DNA of 64,000 nt from Sporosarcina luteola (GCF_023715535.1 NZ_JAMBOI010000009.1:1-64000), one strand, 5' to 3'; numbered from the stretch's first letter, positions 1 through 9,735 are shown. The notes: generated by a model from the sequence alone, not told the origin. Numbers and translations: made by a program.

Positions 1-139
1 CCCGCCTCTCCAAGTAAAGTTGCGAGCAAGTGGATCCTAGGCATATTGTTTATTGCCAAATATATTTTTTGTAATACTTTGTGAAAGCATTGACAGGGAA
101 TTTACACAAGATAATGGACTTGACTCATATGAACGCAAA

Positions 140-163
140 GACGGCCCGAAATCCGGGACCGTC
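140..163 (-). terminator. Intrinsic terminator of the BTAD regulator gene
   Basis: A GACGGtCCCG/CGGGcCGTC hairpin lies directly downstream of the regulator's stop codon on the minus strand and is followed by a short T run. Positions 1-139 hold no gene that I can support. Confidence 0.7.
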
Positions 164-164
164 T

Positions 165-3100
165 CTATAATTCATTCATAATCATCTTATACATCTGCTC
201 TGTCGTTTCCATCGGTTCAATGGAGAGCTCTTCTTGTAAAACTGATTTGCATTTCCGATACCATTTGATCGATTGCGGGCGGTTTTGCAATTGATAGTGG
301 GCGTACATGAGCAGACGGTATGCTTCCTCCCACGTCTGGTCAATCCGCAAAAGCTTCTCGGCCCACTCGATCGTTTTGCCATAGTCTTGCAATCTCGTAT
401 ATGACTGGGCGAGGCGTTCGAGTGCTTGGATGTACAGCTGCTCGACACGTTCACGCTCTTGAGCAATCCAATCGACGGACAGCTTCTCCTCGAACAGTTT
501 CCCTTTGTAAAGCGCAGCTGCTTTCAATAGGTGGTCAACCGCTTTTTCGGCGGTCTTCTCCGACAGGCCCGTTTTCACATGCCTTTTGAACCGCTCAAGA
601 TCTGTCCTGATATCCGCTTTCGGATTCAGCCGGTACATCGTCTGCTTCCGGAGAATGAAAAACGGGTTTTCCCGCGCACTGCGATTCGGCTCGATCACTT
701 TCAGCAAAGCATTCAATGCCACTTTGAAATCGCGGTCGGCACTTTTGTCGTTGGCATCTTCCCACAGCGCCTGCATAATTTCCTCTTTCGGGACGTATCG
801 ATTTTTATTCAACAGCAAATAAAGAAAGATCTCCTTCGACTTGTCCCGCTGCCATTTCCGGTCGGCCACTTCTTCAAGCCCGAGATGAATCGCGAATGGC
901 CCTAATAATTGCACTTCCATTTTATATCCGGGATGTGAAGCGGTGTCCTCTAAACCAAGTAGGTGGATTGCGTGCTGAATGTCGGCGTTTTCTTTATGGA
1001 TATGGGCAGCTTTAAGTACTAAAGGATGAATGGACTGACGGTCGAACGGGCCGAAAATTGTGTCGGTCATCAAAAAGAAAGGGTAGTCTCGGCAATGCGT
1101 GAAAAAACGTTCCGCATGCTCTGAATAATGCTGGTCCGCTTTTGTCCGGTCATACAAATTCATCGACCAAAACGCTGTCACCATTTCCCCGTACAAATCA
1201 CCGCACTCCCCGAAAAGCCGCCCCGCCTCATTCAGATGCTGTTCCATATCCGTTTCGTTGTTCGCGTAAAAATGTACTATTGCAAGTCCGATATGGATCA
1301 ATGCAGACAACCAGCCATCATTGACGCGCTCCGTCTCCCGCAAGCCTGCTTCCCCGTACCGGATTGCTTCTGCAAAATCCCCTTGCCGTGCAGCCACGAT
1401 AGACAAACCCATATACGGCTCTGCATTACCACGCGAAACGTTCAGCTCATCCATCCGCTCAATCGCCCGGATATAATGATCTTTGGCAATCGCCACATCG
1501 CCCCGATCGGCTATAATTTCCGCATGCCCCATACGGATGAGCCCGACCGCTTCGATAAAGCCCGATTTCTCCTTCCGACCAAGCTGTATCCCCCTCTCAG
1601 CACTCTCCAAAGCAAGTTCATTCTCGCCGGTCATCGAGTAGATCAAGGATAGGAGGATATCCGTTTCCCGGTGTGCATCAGGCAGCGTCAAACTGTCCAC
1701 CCGTTCCGACAAGTACGCCTGCGCCTCCCGTAACTTTCCCGTGCGCAACGCAATCCTCGCATCCAAATTCCCTTCGCGTAGGATGCTTTTATCATGGATT
1801 TCCTGCTCCACCCATTTTGCAGCATCCGATGCCTTCCCCAGGTTGACGAGATTTTCCGCGAATTGCCGTTTCAACAATTCCATTTCCAATACGCTCGTCC
1901 TATCGCTTTTCTCGGCGAAAAGGATTGCGTTCATTAAATATGGATCCGCCAATCCTGGTTGGATTGTATCTAGATAAATATTAGCGATGCCGGCATGTGC
2001 ACGCCCCGCAAAATAATCGTCCCCCCGTTTTTCGGCCGCTTCGATGCATGCCGAATATGCCACTCGTGCTTTCTCGTAAAAAGCACGGTACCGATGCGCC
2101 TCCCCTTCGAAGAAATAGAGAGGGTAGAACTGTGCGAAAACGTCCGGCGATAAGCCTTTGATGATTTCAAGCAGCCACTCGAACTGGCCGGCTTTAATCA
2201 GGGCAACGCCGTTGTCGACGATAATTTGTCCGATGAAAGATGTGTCCATGCTTTTTACGGCATGGGATATCGCTTGAATCGGGTTTGATTGCCGAAGATA
2301 AAATTCCGCCGCCTGTTTTTGGGTTGAATAAAACTGGTCGGAATTGACAGCTTGCCATTTCCGTTCCAAAAATTGTTGGAACAGCGCGTGATACCGGTAT
2401 GTCCCTTCCCCTAGCGGTTGGATGAACACATGGCGTTCCGCAAGCTGCCGGAGTGTGTTTGCCGCTTCATTCCCATAAAACCTTTCGACTATCTCCAAGG
2501 AAAACGTTGGGAAGATCGAAAAGGCCAGCAACCATTCCTTTTCTTCTTCCCCCATCCGATTGAAAACTTCCTCGGAAAGATAGGCAAACAAGTCATGCAA
2601 GGCGGGTTTCATTGCAGTCGGCAAATGGATTTCACCACCGGCGAGATGGAGTGCAAGCAGATTGACGGCAATCGCCCATCCTTCTGTCAACCGGATGACA
2701 GAAGCTGCCTCTGCATCGGTAAGTGTTTGATCAAAATAATCCTCATAGAAGACGGCTACTTCCTCTTCCGAAAACAGAAAGTCCTCTTCCGACAGTTCGT
2801 TTAGCTGCCCCGTAACTTTCAACTTTACGAGGCTTGCCCAACGCGGACGGTTCCTCGTTGCGACGATTAGGCGGGTGTTGGGAGGTAATGAATCAACCAT
2901 CTTTTCAACAAGATAATTCACTAAAAATACATGGTCGACGTGATGGAAATCATCTATCACAATGAAGAGAGGTGTATCGATTTCACAAAGCTCATTGATG
3001 AAAAGGGCGAGCCATCGTTCGGGATCCAATTCCTTTGGATGCAAATTCGGCCTGTCCCATTCGGATAACGATGCACCGAACTCCGGCACGACACGGCGAA

Positions 3101-3359
3101 TGCTTTGCGTCAGATAGGTGATGAATGGAAGGACGTCGTCGTCTTCCCCTGTCACCGAATACCAGCTATACACAGCTTTCGTGTCATGAAAATACGCAGA
3201 AAGCCCCGAACTCTTCCCATACCCCGCCCCGCTATGCAACAACGTCAGCCTCACCCGGTCCGCCATTTTCATCTTTTTGACGAACAAAGCTCTCCGCATA
3301 TACGTGGCGGACGGCGTCGGCGGCATCAGCTTGGATAGTAAAATGGGCTTTGTCTTCAT
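165..3359 (-). CDS. MalT-like ATPase/TPR transcriptional regulator with C-terminal BTAD domain
   Basis: This 1064-residue protein is a STAND-type regulator. Near residues 42-52 there is a P-loop (GAGYGKSS), and a Walker B-like strand (FIVIDDFHHVD) lies near 130, as in MalT-type ATPases. The middle (about 350-780) is alpha-helical and TPR-like. The last 250 residues begin with MEVQLLGPFAIHLG and contain an OmpR-like winged helix plus a bacterial transcriptional activation domain (BTAD, SARP-type) in place of the LuxR helix-turn-helix of classical MalT. The start ATG at 3359 has GGTGAG about 6 nt upstream. It is a single-gene transcript ending at the hairpin at 140-163. The ligand and targets cannot be read from the sequence. 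The family assignment is solid; the role as a signal-responsive activator is inferred. Confidence 0.85.
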   Translation of the reverse strand: MKTKPILLSKLMPPTPSATYMRRALFVKKMKMADRVRLTLLHSGAGYGKSSGLSAYFHDTKAVYSWYSVTGEDDDVLPFITYLTQSIRRVVPEFGASLSEWDRPNLHPKELDPERWLALFINELCEIDTPLFIVIDDFHHVDHVFLVNYLVEKMVDSLPPNTRLIVATRNRPRWASLVKLKVTGQLNELSEEDFLFSEEEVAVFYEDYFDQTLTDAEAASVIRLTEGWAIAVNLLALHLAGGEIHLPTAMKPALHDLFAYLSEEVFNRMGEEEKEWLLAFSIFPTFSLEIVERFYGNEAANTLRQLAERHVFIQPLGEGTYRYHALFQQFLERKWQAVNSDQFYSTQKQAAEFYLRQSNPIQAISHAVKSMDTSFIGQIIVDNGVALIKAGQFEWLLEIIKGLSPDVFAQFYPLYFFEGEAHRYRAFYEKARVAYSACIEAAEKRGDDYFAGRAHAGIANIYLDTIQPGLADPYLMNAILFAEKSDRTSVLEMELLKRQFAENLVNLGKASDAAKWVEQEIHDKSILREGNLDARIALRTGKLREAQAYLSERVDSLTLPDAHRETDILLSLIYSMTGENELALESAERGIQLGRKEKSGFIEAVGLIRMGHAEIIADRGDVAIAKDHYIRAIERMDELNVSRGNAEPYMGLSIVAARQGDFAEAIRYGEAGLRETERVNDGWLSALIHIGLAIVHFYANNETDMEQHLNEAGRLFGECGDLYGEMVTAFWSMNLYDRTKADQHYSEHAERFFTHCRDYPFFLMTDTIFGPFDRQSIHPLVLKAAHIHKENADIQHAIHLLGLEDTASHPGYKMEVQLLGPFAIHLGLEEVADRKWQRDKSKEIFLYLLLNKNRYVPKEEIMQALWEDANDKSADRDFKVALNALLKVIEPNRSARENPFFILRKQTMYRLNPKADIRTDLERFKRHVKTGLSEKTAEKAVDHLLKAAALYKGKLFEEKLSVDWIAQERERVEQLYIQALERLAQSYTRLQDYGKTIEWAEKLLRIDQTWEEAYRLLMYAHYQLQNRPQSIKWYRKCKSVLQEELSIEPMETTEQMYKMIMNEL

Positions 3360-3442
3360 CGATTCTCACCTACCCTGGTGTCTCTTTCTAACTATTTTAT
3401 CACAAGAAGGTTCTGAATTGGTTGACACTTGTGGTTAAAAAT

Positions 3443-3486
3443 AAAAAACCTCCTGTATCGATTCGTCTGGAACCGAGAAGGAGGTG
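3443..3486 (-). terminator. Intrinsic terminator of ggt
   Basis: CACCTCCT pairs with AGGAGG across a loop of about 24 nt and is followed on the minus strand by TTTTTTATTTTT. It lies just past the stop of the gamma-glutamyltransferase gene. Confidence 0.75.
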
Positions 3487-3505
3487 TTTTGTCAGTATTT
3501 ATATC

Positions 3506-5107
3506 TCACCAAGCCACAATCGTCCCATCCGTCCTTGATTCTGTTCCACCTGATAGGACGCCTGTTTCCGGATTGCGCCAGATGATCTGGCCACGACCGA
3601 ATGATCCGCTGTCCAATGTCGGTACAATCTGATGCCCCAATCGGGTGAGTGCCTGTGCGATATGGTTCGGGAAGTTTGGTTCGACGTGCACTTTATTCCC
3701 CTCGATCCATTGCCAGCGCGGTGCGTCCAACGTCGCTTGCGGATTCAGATGATAATCGACCGTGTTGACGATGACTTGGAAATGGCCTTGCGGCTGCATG
3801 AAACCGCCCATGATTCCGAACGGACCGACAGCTTGTCCATCCTTCGTCAGGAATCCAGGGATGATCGTGTTGTAGGAACGTTTGCCTGGCTTCAATACGT
3901 TCGGATGTGTCGGATCCAGTGAAAAATCCATGCCGCGGTTTTGAAGCGTGATGCCCGTTCCCGGCACGACAACACCCGATCCGAAGCCCATATAATTCGA
4001 TTGGATGAATGAAACCATATTGCCCTCTTCATCTGCAGTCGCCAAATAGATTGTCCCGCTTCTCGGCAAGTCGTACGGCTCCGGAACTGATGCCCGCTCT
4101 GTAATTGTAGCAGCCCGCTTCTTTGCATATTCCTTCGACAGCAAGTGCTCGATGTCAATCGGCATATCCTTTTCTTCAGTGATGAATGCTTTTCCGTCGG
4201 TAAACGCCAACTTCATCGCCTCAATCTGTTCGTGCAGCGACTGTACGTCGTTTATTGCCGCTGGATTCATTTCCGAAAAAATATTGAGCGCCATGAGCGT
4301 CACGACGCCTTGCCCGTTCGGCGGAATTTCCCATACGTCATAGCCTTTGTAATTCGTTGAAATCGGGTCCACCCATTCCGCTTTATACTTCTCCAAGTCG
4401 GATTTACGGAGATACCCATTGTTAGTCGCTACATGCGCATCAATCAAATCCGCAAGCTCTCCTCTATAGAACGACTCCGCATTCGTTTCACCGATTGCAC
4501 GCAGCGTCTTCGCATGATCCGGCGACTTCCACATTTCCCCAATTTCGGGAGCCCGACCATCCGGCGCGAACACTCTGAACCATTCATCGAATTTATCGGA
4601 ATCAAGCTCTACGAATTTCTTGTATGCAATGCGCCAATATTTCCCTAAAATCGGCGTGAGCGGGTACCCTTCCTCCGCATAGCGGATTGCCGGAGCAAGC
4701 GACTCGATCAAAGGCAGCTTGCCGAATCTTTTCGATAGCTCTGCCCAAGCAGACGGAACCCCGGGCACCGTAATTGGCGCATAACCCATTGCAGGAATCT
4801 TTTCATGCCCTGCCTCTTTCATCGCCTCAAGCGTCAACGCTTCCGGCGCAGGCCCGGACGCATTCAAGCCATATAGCTTGTCCTTCATCCATACAATCGC
4901 AAACGCATCGCCGCCCATTCCGTTCGTCGTAGGCTCGACGACAGTGAGCGCAGCGGCAGTGGCAATCGCCGCATCGACCGCATTTCCGCCCTTCTGCATC
5001 ACTTCAATGCCCGCCTGAGCCGCCAGCGGTTGCGACGTCGCCACCATCCCTTTCCGAGCAAATACGGTGTGACGCGTTGTCGTGTATGGGTTATATAGGT
5101 AATCCAT
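3506..5107 (-). CDS. Gamma-glutamyltransferase, YwrD-like
   Basis: The 533-residue protein belongs to the Ntn-hydrolase gamma-glutamyltranspeptidase family, which cleaves gamma-glutamyl bonds of glutathione-like substrates and self-processes into two subunits. The N-terminal signature QKGGNAVDAAIA is at residues 38-49. The predicted autoprocessing nucleophile is Thr352 in RSGTIYLATAD, and the later GIMGGFMQPQGH motif (431-442) is typical of the small subunit. There is no signal peptide, so it should act in the cytoplasm like Bacillus YwrD rather than secreted Ggt. GGGGG lies about 8 nt before the ATG. It is flanked by terminators and probably monocistronic. Confidence 0.9.
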   Translation of the reverse strand: MDYLYNPYTTTRHTVFARKGMVATSQPLAAQAGIEVMQKGGNAVDAAIATAAALTVVEPTTNGMGGDAFAIVWMKDKLYGLNASGPAPEALTLEAMKEAGHEKIPAMGYAPITVPGVPSAWAELSKRFGKLPLIESLAPAIRYAEEGYPLTPILGKYWRIAYKKFVELDSDKFDEWFRVFAPDGRAPEIGEMWKSPDHAKTLRAIGETNAESFYRGELADLIDAHVATNNGYLRKSDLEKYKAEWVDPISTNYKGYDVWEIPPNGQGVVTLMALNIFSEMNPAAINDVQSLHEQIEAMKLAFTDGKAFITEEKDMPIDIEHLLSKEYAKKRAATITERASVPEPYDLPRSGTIYLATADEEGNMVSFIQSNYMGFGSGVVVPGTGITLQNRGMDFSLDPTHPNVLKPGKRSYNTIIPGFLTKDGQAVGPFGIMGGFMQPQGHFQVIVNTVDYHLNPQATLDAPRWQWIEGNKVHVEPNFPNHIAQALTRLGHQIVPTLDSGSFGRGQIIWRNPETGVLSGGTESRTDGTIVAW

Positions 5108-5438
5108 TTGTTATTCCCCCATTTTTTCTTCTATTATACGATACTTTCAAGCGAATGGATGAAAATTTTAGAAAACTTGTTCATTATTCAGTTTTCGACC
5201 GTTTCCGGTGCCCATTTTCGGTGCCTGTGCATCACACATTTATGACAATTCATCTAAACTCATAAAAATACAGCTATCTATCAACCATCAGTTGATACAG
5301 CTGACTTATTGGTTGTGGTTATACAATTGTAGCGCATAGTCTGAATAGTTTCTTACACAGGCACCAAAAACATCATCGACCGATTCAAGATGTGAATTAA
5401 AAAATCCCGCACTGGCTATGTGCCAAGCGGGATTTCTA
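5108..5438. other. Intergenic region with a MITE-like inverted-repeat unit
   Basis: This 331-nt gap holds the ggt upstream region, the antiporter terminator (5399-5436) and a roughly 158-bp unit bounded by GGTGCCTGTG at 5220-5229 and its complement CACAGGCACC at 5356-5365. The similarity extends into flanking T/A runs, giving imperfect terminal repeats of about 16 bp. There is no ORF inside. It looks like a small non-coding mobile or repeated element, but copy number cannot be judged from one window. Confidence 0.4.
5399..5436 (-). terminator. Intrinsic terminator of the NhaC-family gene
   Basis: AAATCCCGC/GCGGGATTT hairpin with a trailing TTTTTTAATT on the minus strand, starting just past the stop codon. 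Confidence 0.8.
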
Positions 5439-6740
5439 TTATGCTTCTCTTTTAAACCGCTGGTACCCAATCAAGATCGCAATAACACAGCAAATCCCCA
5501 TCAGTACAGGGTAGAACGAATAGACGATGATGCTTAACGGTGAAATCGCCGCTAGTCCCGCAGCCGCCAACACTTGGACACCGTACGGCAAGACGCCTTG
5601 CCAGACGCTTGAGAATGTATCAAGCAAACTGGCCGACTTCCGGGGATCGATGCCGTACTCATCCGCGATGCGCTTCGCGACCGGTCCCGTAATGATAATT
5701 GCGATTGTATTATTGGCAGTTGCAATATCTGCCGCACTCACTAACCCTGCAATGCCAAATTCGGCGCCTTTTTTCGATTTGATTTTGCTTGTGATGACAC
5801 GCAGTAAATAATCAAGGCCCCCATTATGCTGAATGATCCCGACGATTCCGCCAATCAAAATGGAAACAATCGCTAAATCCTCCATGGACATAATTCCAGC
5901 TGAAGCCGTCTGCAAGAAACTAGCCAGATCGTAGGAACCATCCAGCAGTCCAATGACACCCGCAAAAATCGTGCCACCGACGAGCACGACCAATACATGC
6001 GCACCGAGCAATGCCGCCACTAACACAGCCACATACGGCAAGATTTTAATCAATTCAAACGGGTATTCACCAGTAAGCTCCGCTGAATTGCCATGCGTCA
6101 ACACTGCGAGAAGAACCATCGTCACAATCGCACCCGGAAGGACAATGAAGAAGTTCACTTTGAACTTGTCCTTCATTTTTGTATGCTGCGTTCGGACCGC
6201 CGCAATCGTTGTATCCGAAATCATCGACAAATTATCACCGAACATCGCGCCGCCAATGACCGTTGCCATCGCGAGTGCTACTGGTACGTCCGTTTGTGCG
6301 GCAATCCCTACACCGATCGGCGCCAAAGCGACAATCGTGCCCATCGATGTCCCCATCGAAATCGATATGAAACAGCCGATGACAAACAAGCCGACAATGA
6401 GCAGATTCGCAGGCAGCAACGACAAACCTAAATTTACCGTCGATTCAACGGCCCCCATCCCTTTCGCCACGCCCGCGAAGGCACCCGCCAAAAGAAAAAT
6501 GACAGCCATTAAAATGATATTCGGATGCCCCGCATGTTTCATGAAGACATCGACCTTGTTGCTGAACGTCTCCCGACGATTCATCGTAAGCGCCACAGCC
6601 GCTGCGACCAGCATCGCCACGTTCAAAGGCATATTATAAAAGTCTTTTGTCACAATCCCTGAGCCGATAAACAGGACAACAAAGACAATAAGCGGCAAAA
6701 ACGCCAAAAGACTCCCTTTTTTCAATTGTTCATTCGACAT
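5439..6740 (-). CDS. NhaC-family Na+/H+ antiporter-like membrane protein
   Basis: This is an integral membrane protein of about 433 residues with roughly 10-12 hydrophobic segments. The conserved glycine/serine-rich core (SISMGTSMGTIVALAPIGVG, then GGAMFGDNLSMISDTTIAAV) is typical of NhaC/YuiF-type antiporters, which exchange Na+ or organic ions for protons. The second ATG of ATG-CAT-ATG is preferred as the start because GAGG lies 7 nt before it and only 1 nt before the first. The gene stands alone between terminators. The transported substrate cannot be decided from sequence, since relatives include amino-acid carriers. Confidence 0.8.
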   Translation of the reverse strand: MSNEQLKKGSLLAFLPLIVFVVLFIGSGIVTKDFYNMPLNVAMLVAAAVALTMNRRETFSNKVDVFMKHAGHPNIILMAVIFLLAGAFAGVAKGMGAVESTVNLGLSLLPANLLIVGLFVIGCFISISMGTSMGTIVALAPIGVGIAAQTDVPVALAMATVIGGAMFGDNLSMISDTTIAAVRTQHTKMKDKFKVNFFIVLPGAIVTMVLLAVLTHGNSAELTGEYPFELIKILPYVAVLVAALLGAHVLVVLVGGTIFAGVIGLLDGSYDLASFLQTASAGIMSMEDLAIVSILIGGIVGIIQHNGGLDYLLRVITSKIKSKKGAEFGIAGLVSAADIATANNTIAIIITGPVAKRIADEYGIDPRKSASLLDTFSSVWQGVLPYGVQVLAAAGLAAISPLSIIVYSFYPVLMGICCVIAILIGYQRFKREA

Positions 6741-6798
6741 ATGCATTCCTCAACTTCATTATATTCAATACTGCAAGCAACCCAGTATAACATAAAAA

Positions 6799-6852
6799 TC
6801 AGCTATTCAAACGAGATAACCACTCGCATGAAAGCTGATCTTGAATAGCTGA
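6799..6852 (-). promoter_or_regulatory. 12-bp inverted repeat in the NhaC-family leader
   Basis: TCAGCTATTCAA (6799-6810) and its exact complement (6841-6852) flank a 30-nt loop. On the minus strand the stem is followed by TTTTTATG, so it can act as a terminator. The same stretch also offers TTTGAA/TATACT promoter-like hexamers for the antiporter gene. It could therefore be a terminator, an attenuator or a regulatory operator. Confidence 0.45.
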
Positions 6853-6865
6853 GCAAACTGCTGAA

Positions 6866-6902
6866 AATCCCGCCGTAAGCATAACGCCCAGCGGGACTTT
6901 TT
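6866..6902 (-). terminator. Terminator of the nucleoside-salvage operon
   Basis: GTCCCGC/GCGGGAT hairpin directly after the nucleoside hydrolase stop, followed by TTTTC on the minus strand. Confidence 0.65.
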
Positions 6903-6908
6903 GTTTCA

Positions 6909-7841
6909 TTATCTCTTTAAGTACTCCAAGAAATCTTGCAGGAATCTTTCACTGTCTACACCGACGCAGATGTTGACGTTCGGTTCTTTCTTCAGGATGT
7001 TTCTGAAGTCACAGATCGTTTGACCGTAGCTGAGTTCGGATTGTGTTTCTACATCGACATAATATTTTTCTGTTTGGACGAATGTCGGATCTAGAGCGAC
7101 ACCGACCGATAACGGATCGTGCAACGCGCAACCGTTTATGCCGTACAGGTTAATCGAAAATTGTCTGTAATCGACAGTGCTTTGCTTAACGAAATCGTAA
7201 TACTTCGTACCTTTTAATTCTTCGATATGCTCTTCTGTCAGCAACACTTGTCTCGTTACGTCTAAACTAACTAACGTAATGTTCATTCCTGAATGGAAAA
7301 CGATTTTTGCCGCTTCTGCATCCGCATATATATTGAATTCAGATGTCGGAATCGTATTTCCTCTTCCCGCTGATTGGACGAGGCCTCCCATAATGATGAC
7401 TTCTTTCAGCCATTCAGCCAATCTCGGCTCTTTACGTACAGCCAACGCAACGTTTGTAAGCGGCCCGACTGCAATTAGTGTAAGTTCACCTTTATGCTTT
7501 TTCGCTTGCTCAATAATAAAGTCCGGAGCAAAGACATCATGTTCAGGAAAATCGATCGCAATATCGTCAAGCGCTCCGCCGACACCGTCATTTCCGTGTA
7601 CTCTGAACTCGTGATAAGGCTGTTTTAAGAGTGGACGGTCTGCACCTTTATACACGTTGATTCGGTCTTCCACTCCCAATAGCTTCACAATCCTATTGGT
7701 GTTGATATTCACTTGCTCGAGCGGGACATTACCAGATACTGCTGTAATCCCAAGAATATCTAGTTGTTTACTATTGACTGCATAAAGGATGGCGAGTGCA
7801 TCATCTACACCCGTATCCACGTCTAAAATGACCTTTTTCAA
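6909..7841 (-). CDS. Inosine-uridine-preferring nucleoside hydrolase
   Basis: About 310 residues of the IUNH family, which hydrolyses ribonucleosides to ribose and a free base. The diagnostic N-terminal calcium-binding motif DVDTGVDDALA starts near residue 7-8. NxxxD-type active-site context appears in GNDGVGGALDD and near the C-terminus in ALHDPLSV. TTG at 7841 is the preferred start because AGGAG lies 8 nt upstream; a GTG at 7850 sits almost on the ribosome binding site. It is the last gene of the permease-LacI-ribokinase-hydrolase operon, where its product ribose would feed the ribokinase. The exact base preference is not predictable. Confidence 0.9.
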   Translation of the reverse strand: MKKVILDVDTGVDDALAILYAVNSKQLDILGITAVSGNVPLEQVNINTNRIVKLLGVEDRINVYKGADRPLLKQPYHEFRVHGNDGVGGALDDIAIDFPEHDVFAPDFIIEQAKKHKGELTLIAVGPLTNVALAVRKEPRLAEWLKEVIIMGGLVQSAGRGNTIPTSEFNIYADAEAAKIVFHSGMNITLVSLDVTRQVLLTEEHIEELKGTKYYDFVKQSTVDYRQFSINLYGINGCALHDPLSVGVALDPTFVQTEKYYVDVETQSELSYGQTICDFRNILKKEPNVNICVGVDSERFLQDFLEYLKR

Positions 7842-7859
7842 ACCACTCACTCCTATTAC

Positions 7860-8744
7860 TTAGTTTTTACTGATTAGAAACTCCTGAACCTCAGGAGCAG
7901 TTGGCATTCCCGTTTGTGCGCCGAGCTTAGTCGTCGATAGAGCAGCTACTGCATTGCCATATTGACAGGCAGCTTCTACAGATAGACCCTGCCCCAATGC
8001 CACAGCAAACCCGGCATTGAATGAATCGCCAGCACCCGTAGTATCTACAACGCCAATGGTATAAGCCGGGATGTTCATCTCCTTGCCGTCCTGGAAATAA
8101 GAAACACCCTCACTGCCTTTAGTTAGGATCACTTTCTCAATGAGCTCCGCATGATTTTCCTCATTCGTCAAATGCTTGATTTCATGTTCGTTCGGTGTTA
8201 AATAATCGACACTGTTAAGTAGATCAGCTGGCAGCTCACGGATAGGAGCCGGATTCAAGATGACAATCACGCCATTATCCTTCGCAATTTCAACTGCCTT
8301 TTGGACACCTTCCAACGGTATCTCAAGCTGCAGAATTAGAATGTCGCTAGTTGCAATTACATCTCTCTTAGCTTCCACGAATGAAGCCGTCACATAATTA
8401 TTCGCACCTGGTACAACAATAATATTATTATCTTTATTGGAAACGGTGATGGAAGCAGTTCCAGTCTGCGTAGCAACTTGTTCCACATTGCTCACGTCAA
8501 CGCCTTCGCTGTTAAGATGTGCGATCAACTCATTACCGAATAGATCTTCTCCTACACAGCCGATCATTTGAACGGCAGCGCCTAGTCTCGCGGACGCGAC
8601 CGCTTGGTTTGCACCCTTTCCGCCAGGATTCATTTGAAACTGCTGACCGAGTATCGTTTCACCCATTTTAGGCAGTTGATCGGTAATCGTCACGATGTCC
8701 ATATTGATACTTCCGACGATTGTTATTTTAGGGGCTTGTCCCAT
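7860..8744 (-). CDS. rbsK: Ribokinase
   Basis: This 294-residue PfkB-family sugar kinase phosphorylates D-ribose to ribose 5-phosphate. Signature 1 is at about residues 38-52 (NPGGKGANQAVASARLG). The catalytic signature 2 with the anion hole is DTTGAGDSFNAGF near 240-252, with the catalytic Asp in GAGDSF. AAGGAGGG precedes the ATG. It lies between a LacI regulator and a nucleoside hydrolase, so its ribose probably comes from nucleosides inside the cell and not from an Rbs ABC importer, which is absent here. Confidence 0.9.
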   Translation of the reverse strand: MGQAPKITIVGSINMDIVTITDQLPKMGETILGQQFQMNPGGKGANQAVASARLGAAVQMIGCVGEDLFGNELIAHLNSEGVDVSNVEQVATQTGTASITVSNKDNNIIVVPGANNYVTASFVEAKRDVIATSDILILQLEIPLEGVQKAVEIAKDNGVIVILNPAPIRELPADLLNSVDYLTPNEHEIKHLTNEENHAELIEKVILTKGSEGVSYFQDGKEMNIPAYTIGVVDTTGAGDSFNAGFAVALGQGLSVEAACQYGNAVAALSTTKLGAQTGMPTAPEVQEFLISKN

Positions 8745-8760
8745 GATGATTTCACCCTCC

Positions 8761-9735
8761 TTACGTTGAATCTCTTTCCACTAATTGAACATCAAACTGA
8801 TAAAATGTTTTTTCGATGTCCTGCCCTTTTATAAGCTTGATGAGTACCTTCGCCGCCGTCTGCCCTAACTTATACAGAGGCTGTTCGATTGTTGTCAGTT
8901 CTGGGATTGACGCCTTCCCTAAAGCGATGCCGTCAAATCCAATGATCGAAATCTCTTCCGGAACCTTCAATCCATGCTGATACGCCGCTTTCATCGCGCC
9001 AATTGCCATCGTATCATTTGCAGCAAAGATCCCATCAATCTCGGGATGTTGCCGTAAAAGCTCCAGCACAACCTCTGTTGCCGTTTCCATACGGTAGTTT
9101 CCATTGACGATATAACTTTCATTGAACCATTGTTCGCCTGACACTACTTCTCGATAGCCTTCGCAGCGCTCATTGGCGTTTACGATATCAATCGGTCCTC
9201 TAATATGAGCGATCTTCCTGCGCCCTTTTTCTTTTAAAAAACGGGTAGCCATTCGCGCGCCTTTTTTGTTATCTACGACAATAGTTGGGATATCTTTACT
9301 GATTTCCCTGTCTATGCAAACGACAGGTATATTCAGCTCGCGAATCGTCTTCTCCAGTATTGTGTTGGAGGAGATGATGATGCCATCTACATATTTCTGA
9401 AGCAAAACGTCTATATACCGCTGTGCTTTTTCCTCGTCTTCATCGGAATTACATAAAATCACGGTATACCCAAGCTTGGATGCAGTATCTTCAATCGCCC
9501 GGGCTAATTCAGGAAAGAATGGATTCATAATATCCGGCAGAATTAATCCGATTGTCTTCGACTGCTTTTTAAACAAGCTTCTTGCAACTTCATTCGGTCG
9601 ATAGTTCAGTTCCGCGATGGCGGCCTCCACTTTCTTCCGTGTTTCTGCACCCACATACCCTTTGTCATTCAACACCCGTGACACGGTTGCAACGGATACG
9701 CTTGCGTATTTTGCAACATCTCTAATCGAAGCCAT
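8761..9735 (-). CDS. LacI-family regulator of the nucleoside/ribose operon (RbsR-like)
   Basis: 324 residues. The N-terminal LacI helix-turn-helix reads ASIRDVAKYASVSVATVSRVLN, with a hinge helix near 50-57 (RPNEVARSLF). A periplasmic-binding-protein-like effector domain follows (EISIIGFDGIALGK is the typical signature). GGGGTGATTTGTA precedes the ATG. Palindromic GTAACCGGTTAC sites just upstream of this gene and of the permease are good candidates for its operators, since LacI proteins favour a central CG in such palindromes. The effector is probably ribose or a nucleoside product; this is inferred from the operon. Confidence 0.88.
   Translation of the reverse strand: MASIRDVAKYASVSVATVSRVLNDKGYVGAETRKKVEAAIAELNYRPNEVARSLFKKQSKTIGLILPDIMNPFFPELARAIEDTASKLGYTVILCNSDEDEEKAQRYIDVLLQKYVDGIIISSNTILEKTIRELNIPVVCIDREISKDIPTIVVDNKKGARMATRFLKEKGRRKIAHIRGPIDIVNANERCEGYREVVSGEQWFNESYIVNGNYRMETATEVVLELLRQHPEIDGIFAANDTMAIGAMKAAYQHGLKVPEEISIIGFDGIALGKASIPELTTIEQPLYKLGQTAAKVLIKLIKGQDIEKTFYQFDVQLVERDST

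Noticed and set aside
5953..6639. 228-codon open frame on the plus strand
   Set aside because: It is the antisense shadow of the NhaC-family gene; the composition is Thr/Ala/Pro-rich with no family features and no ribosome site, while the minus frame is a clear membrane protein.
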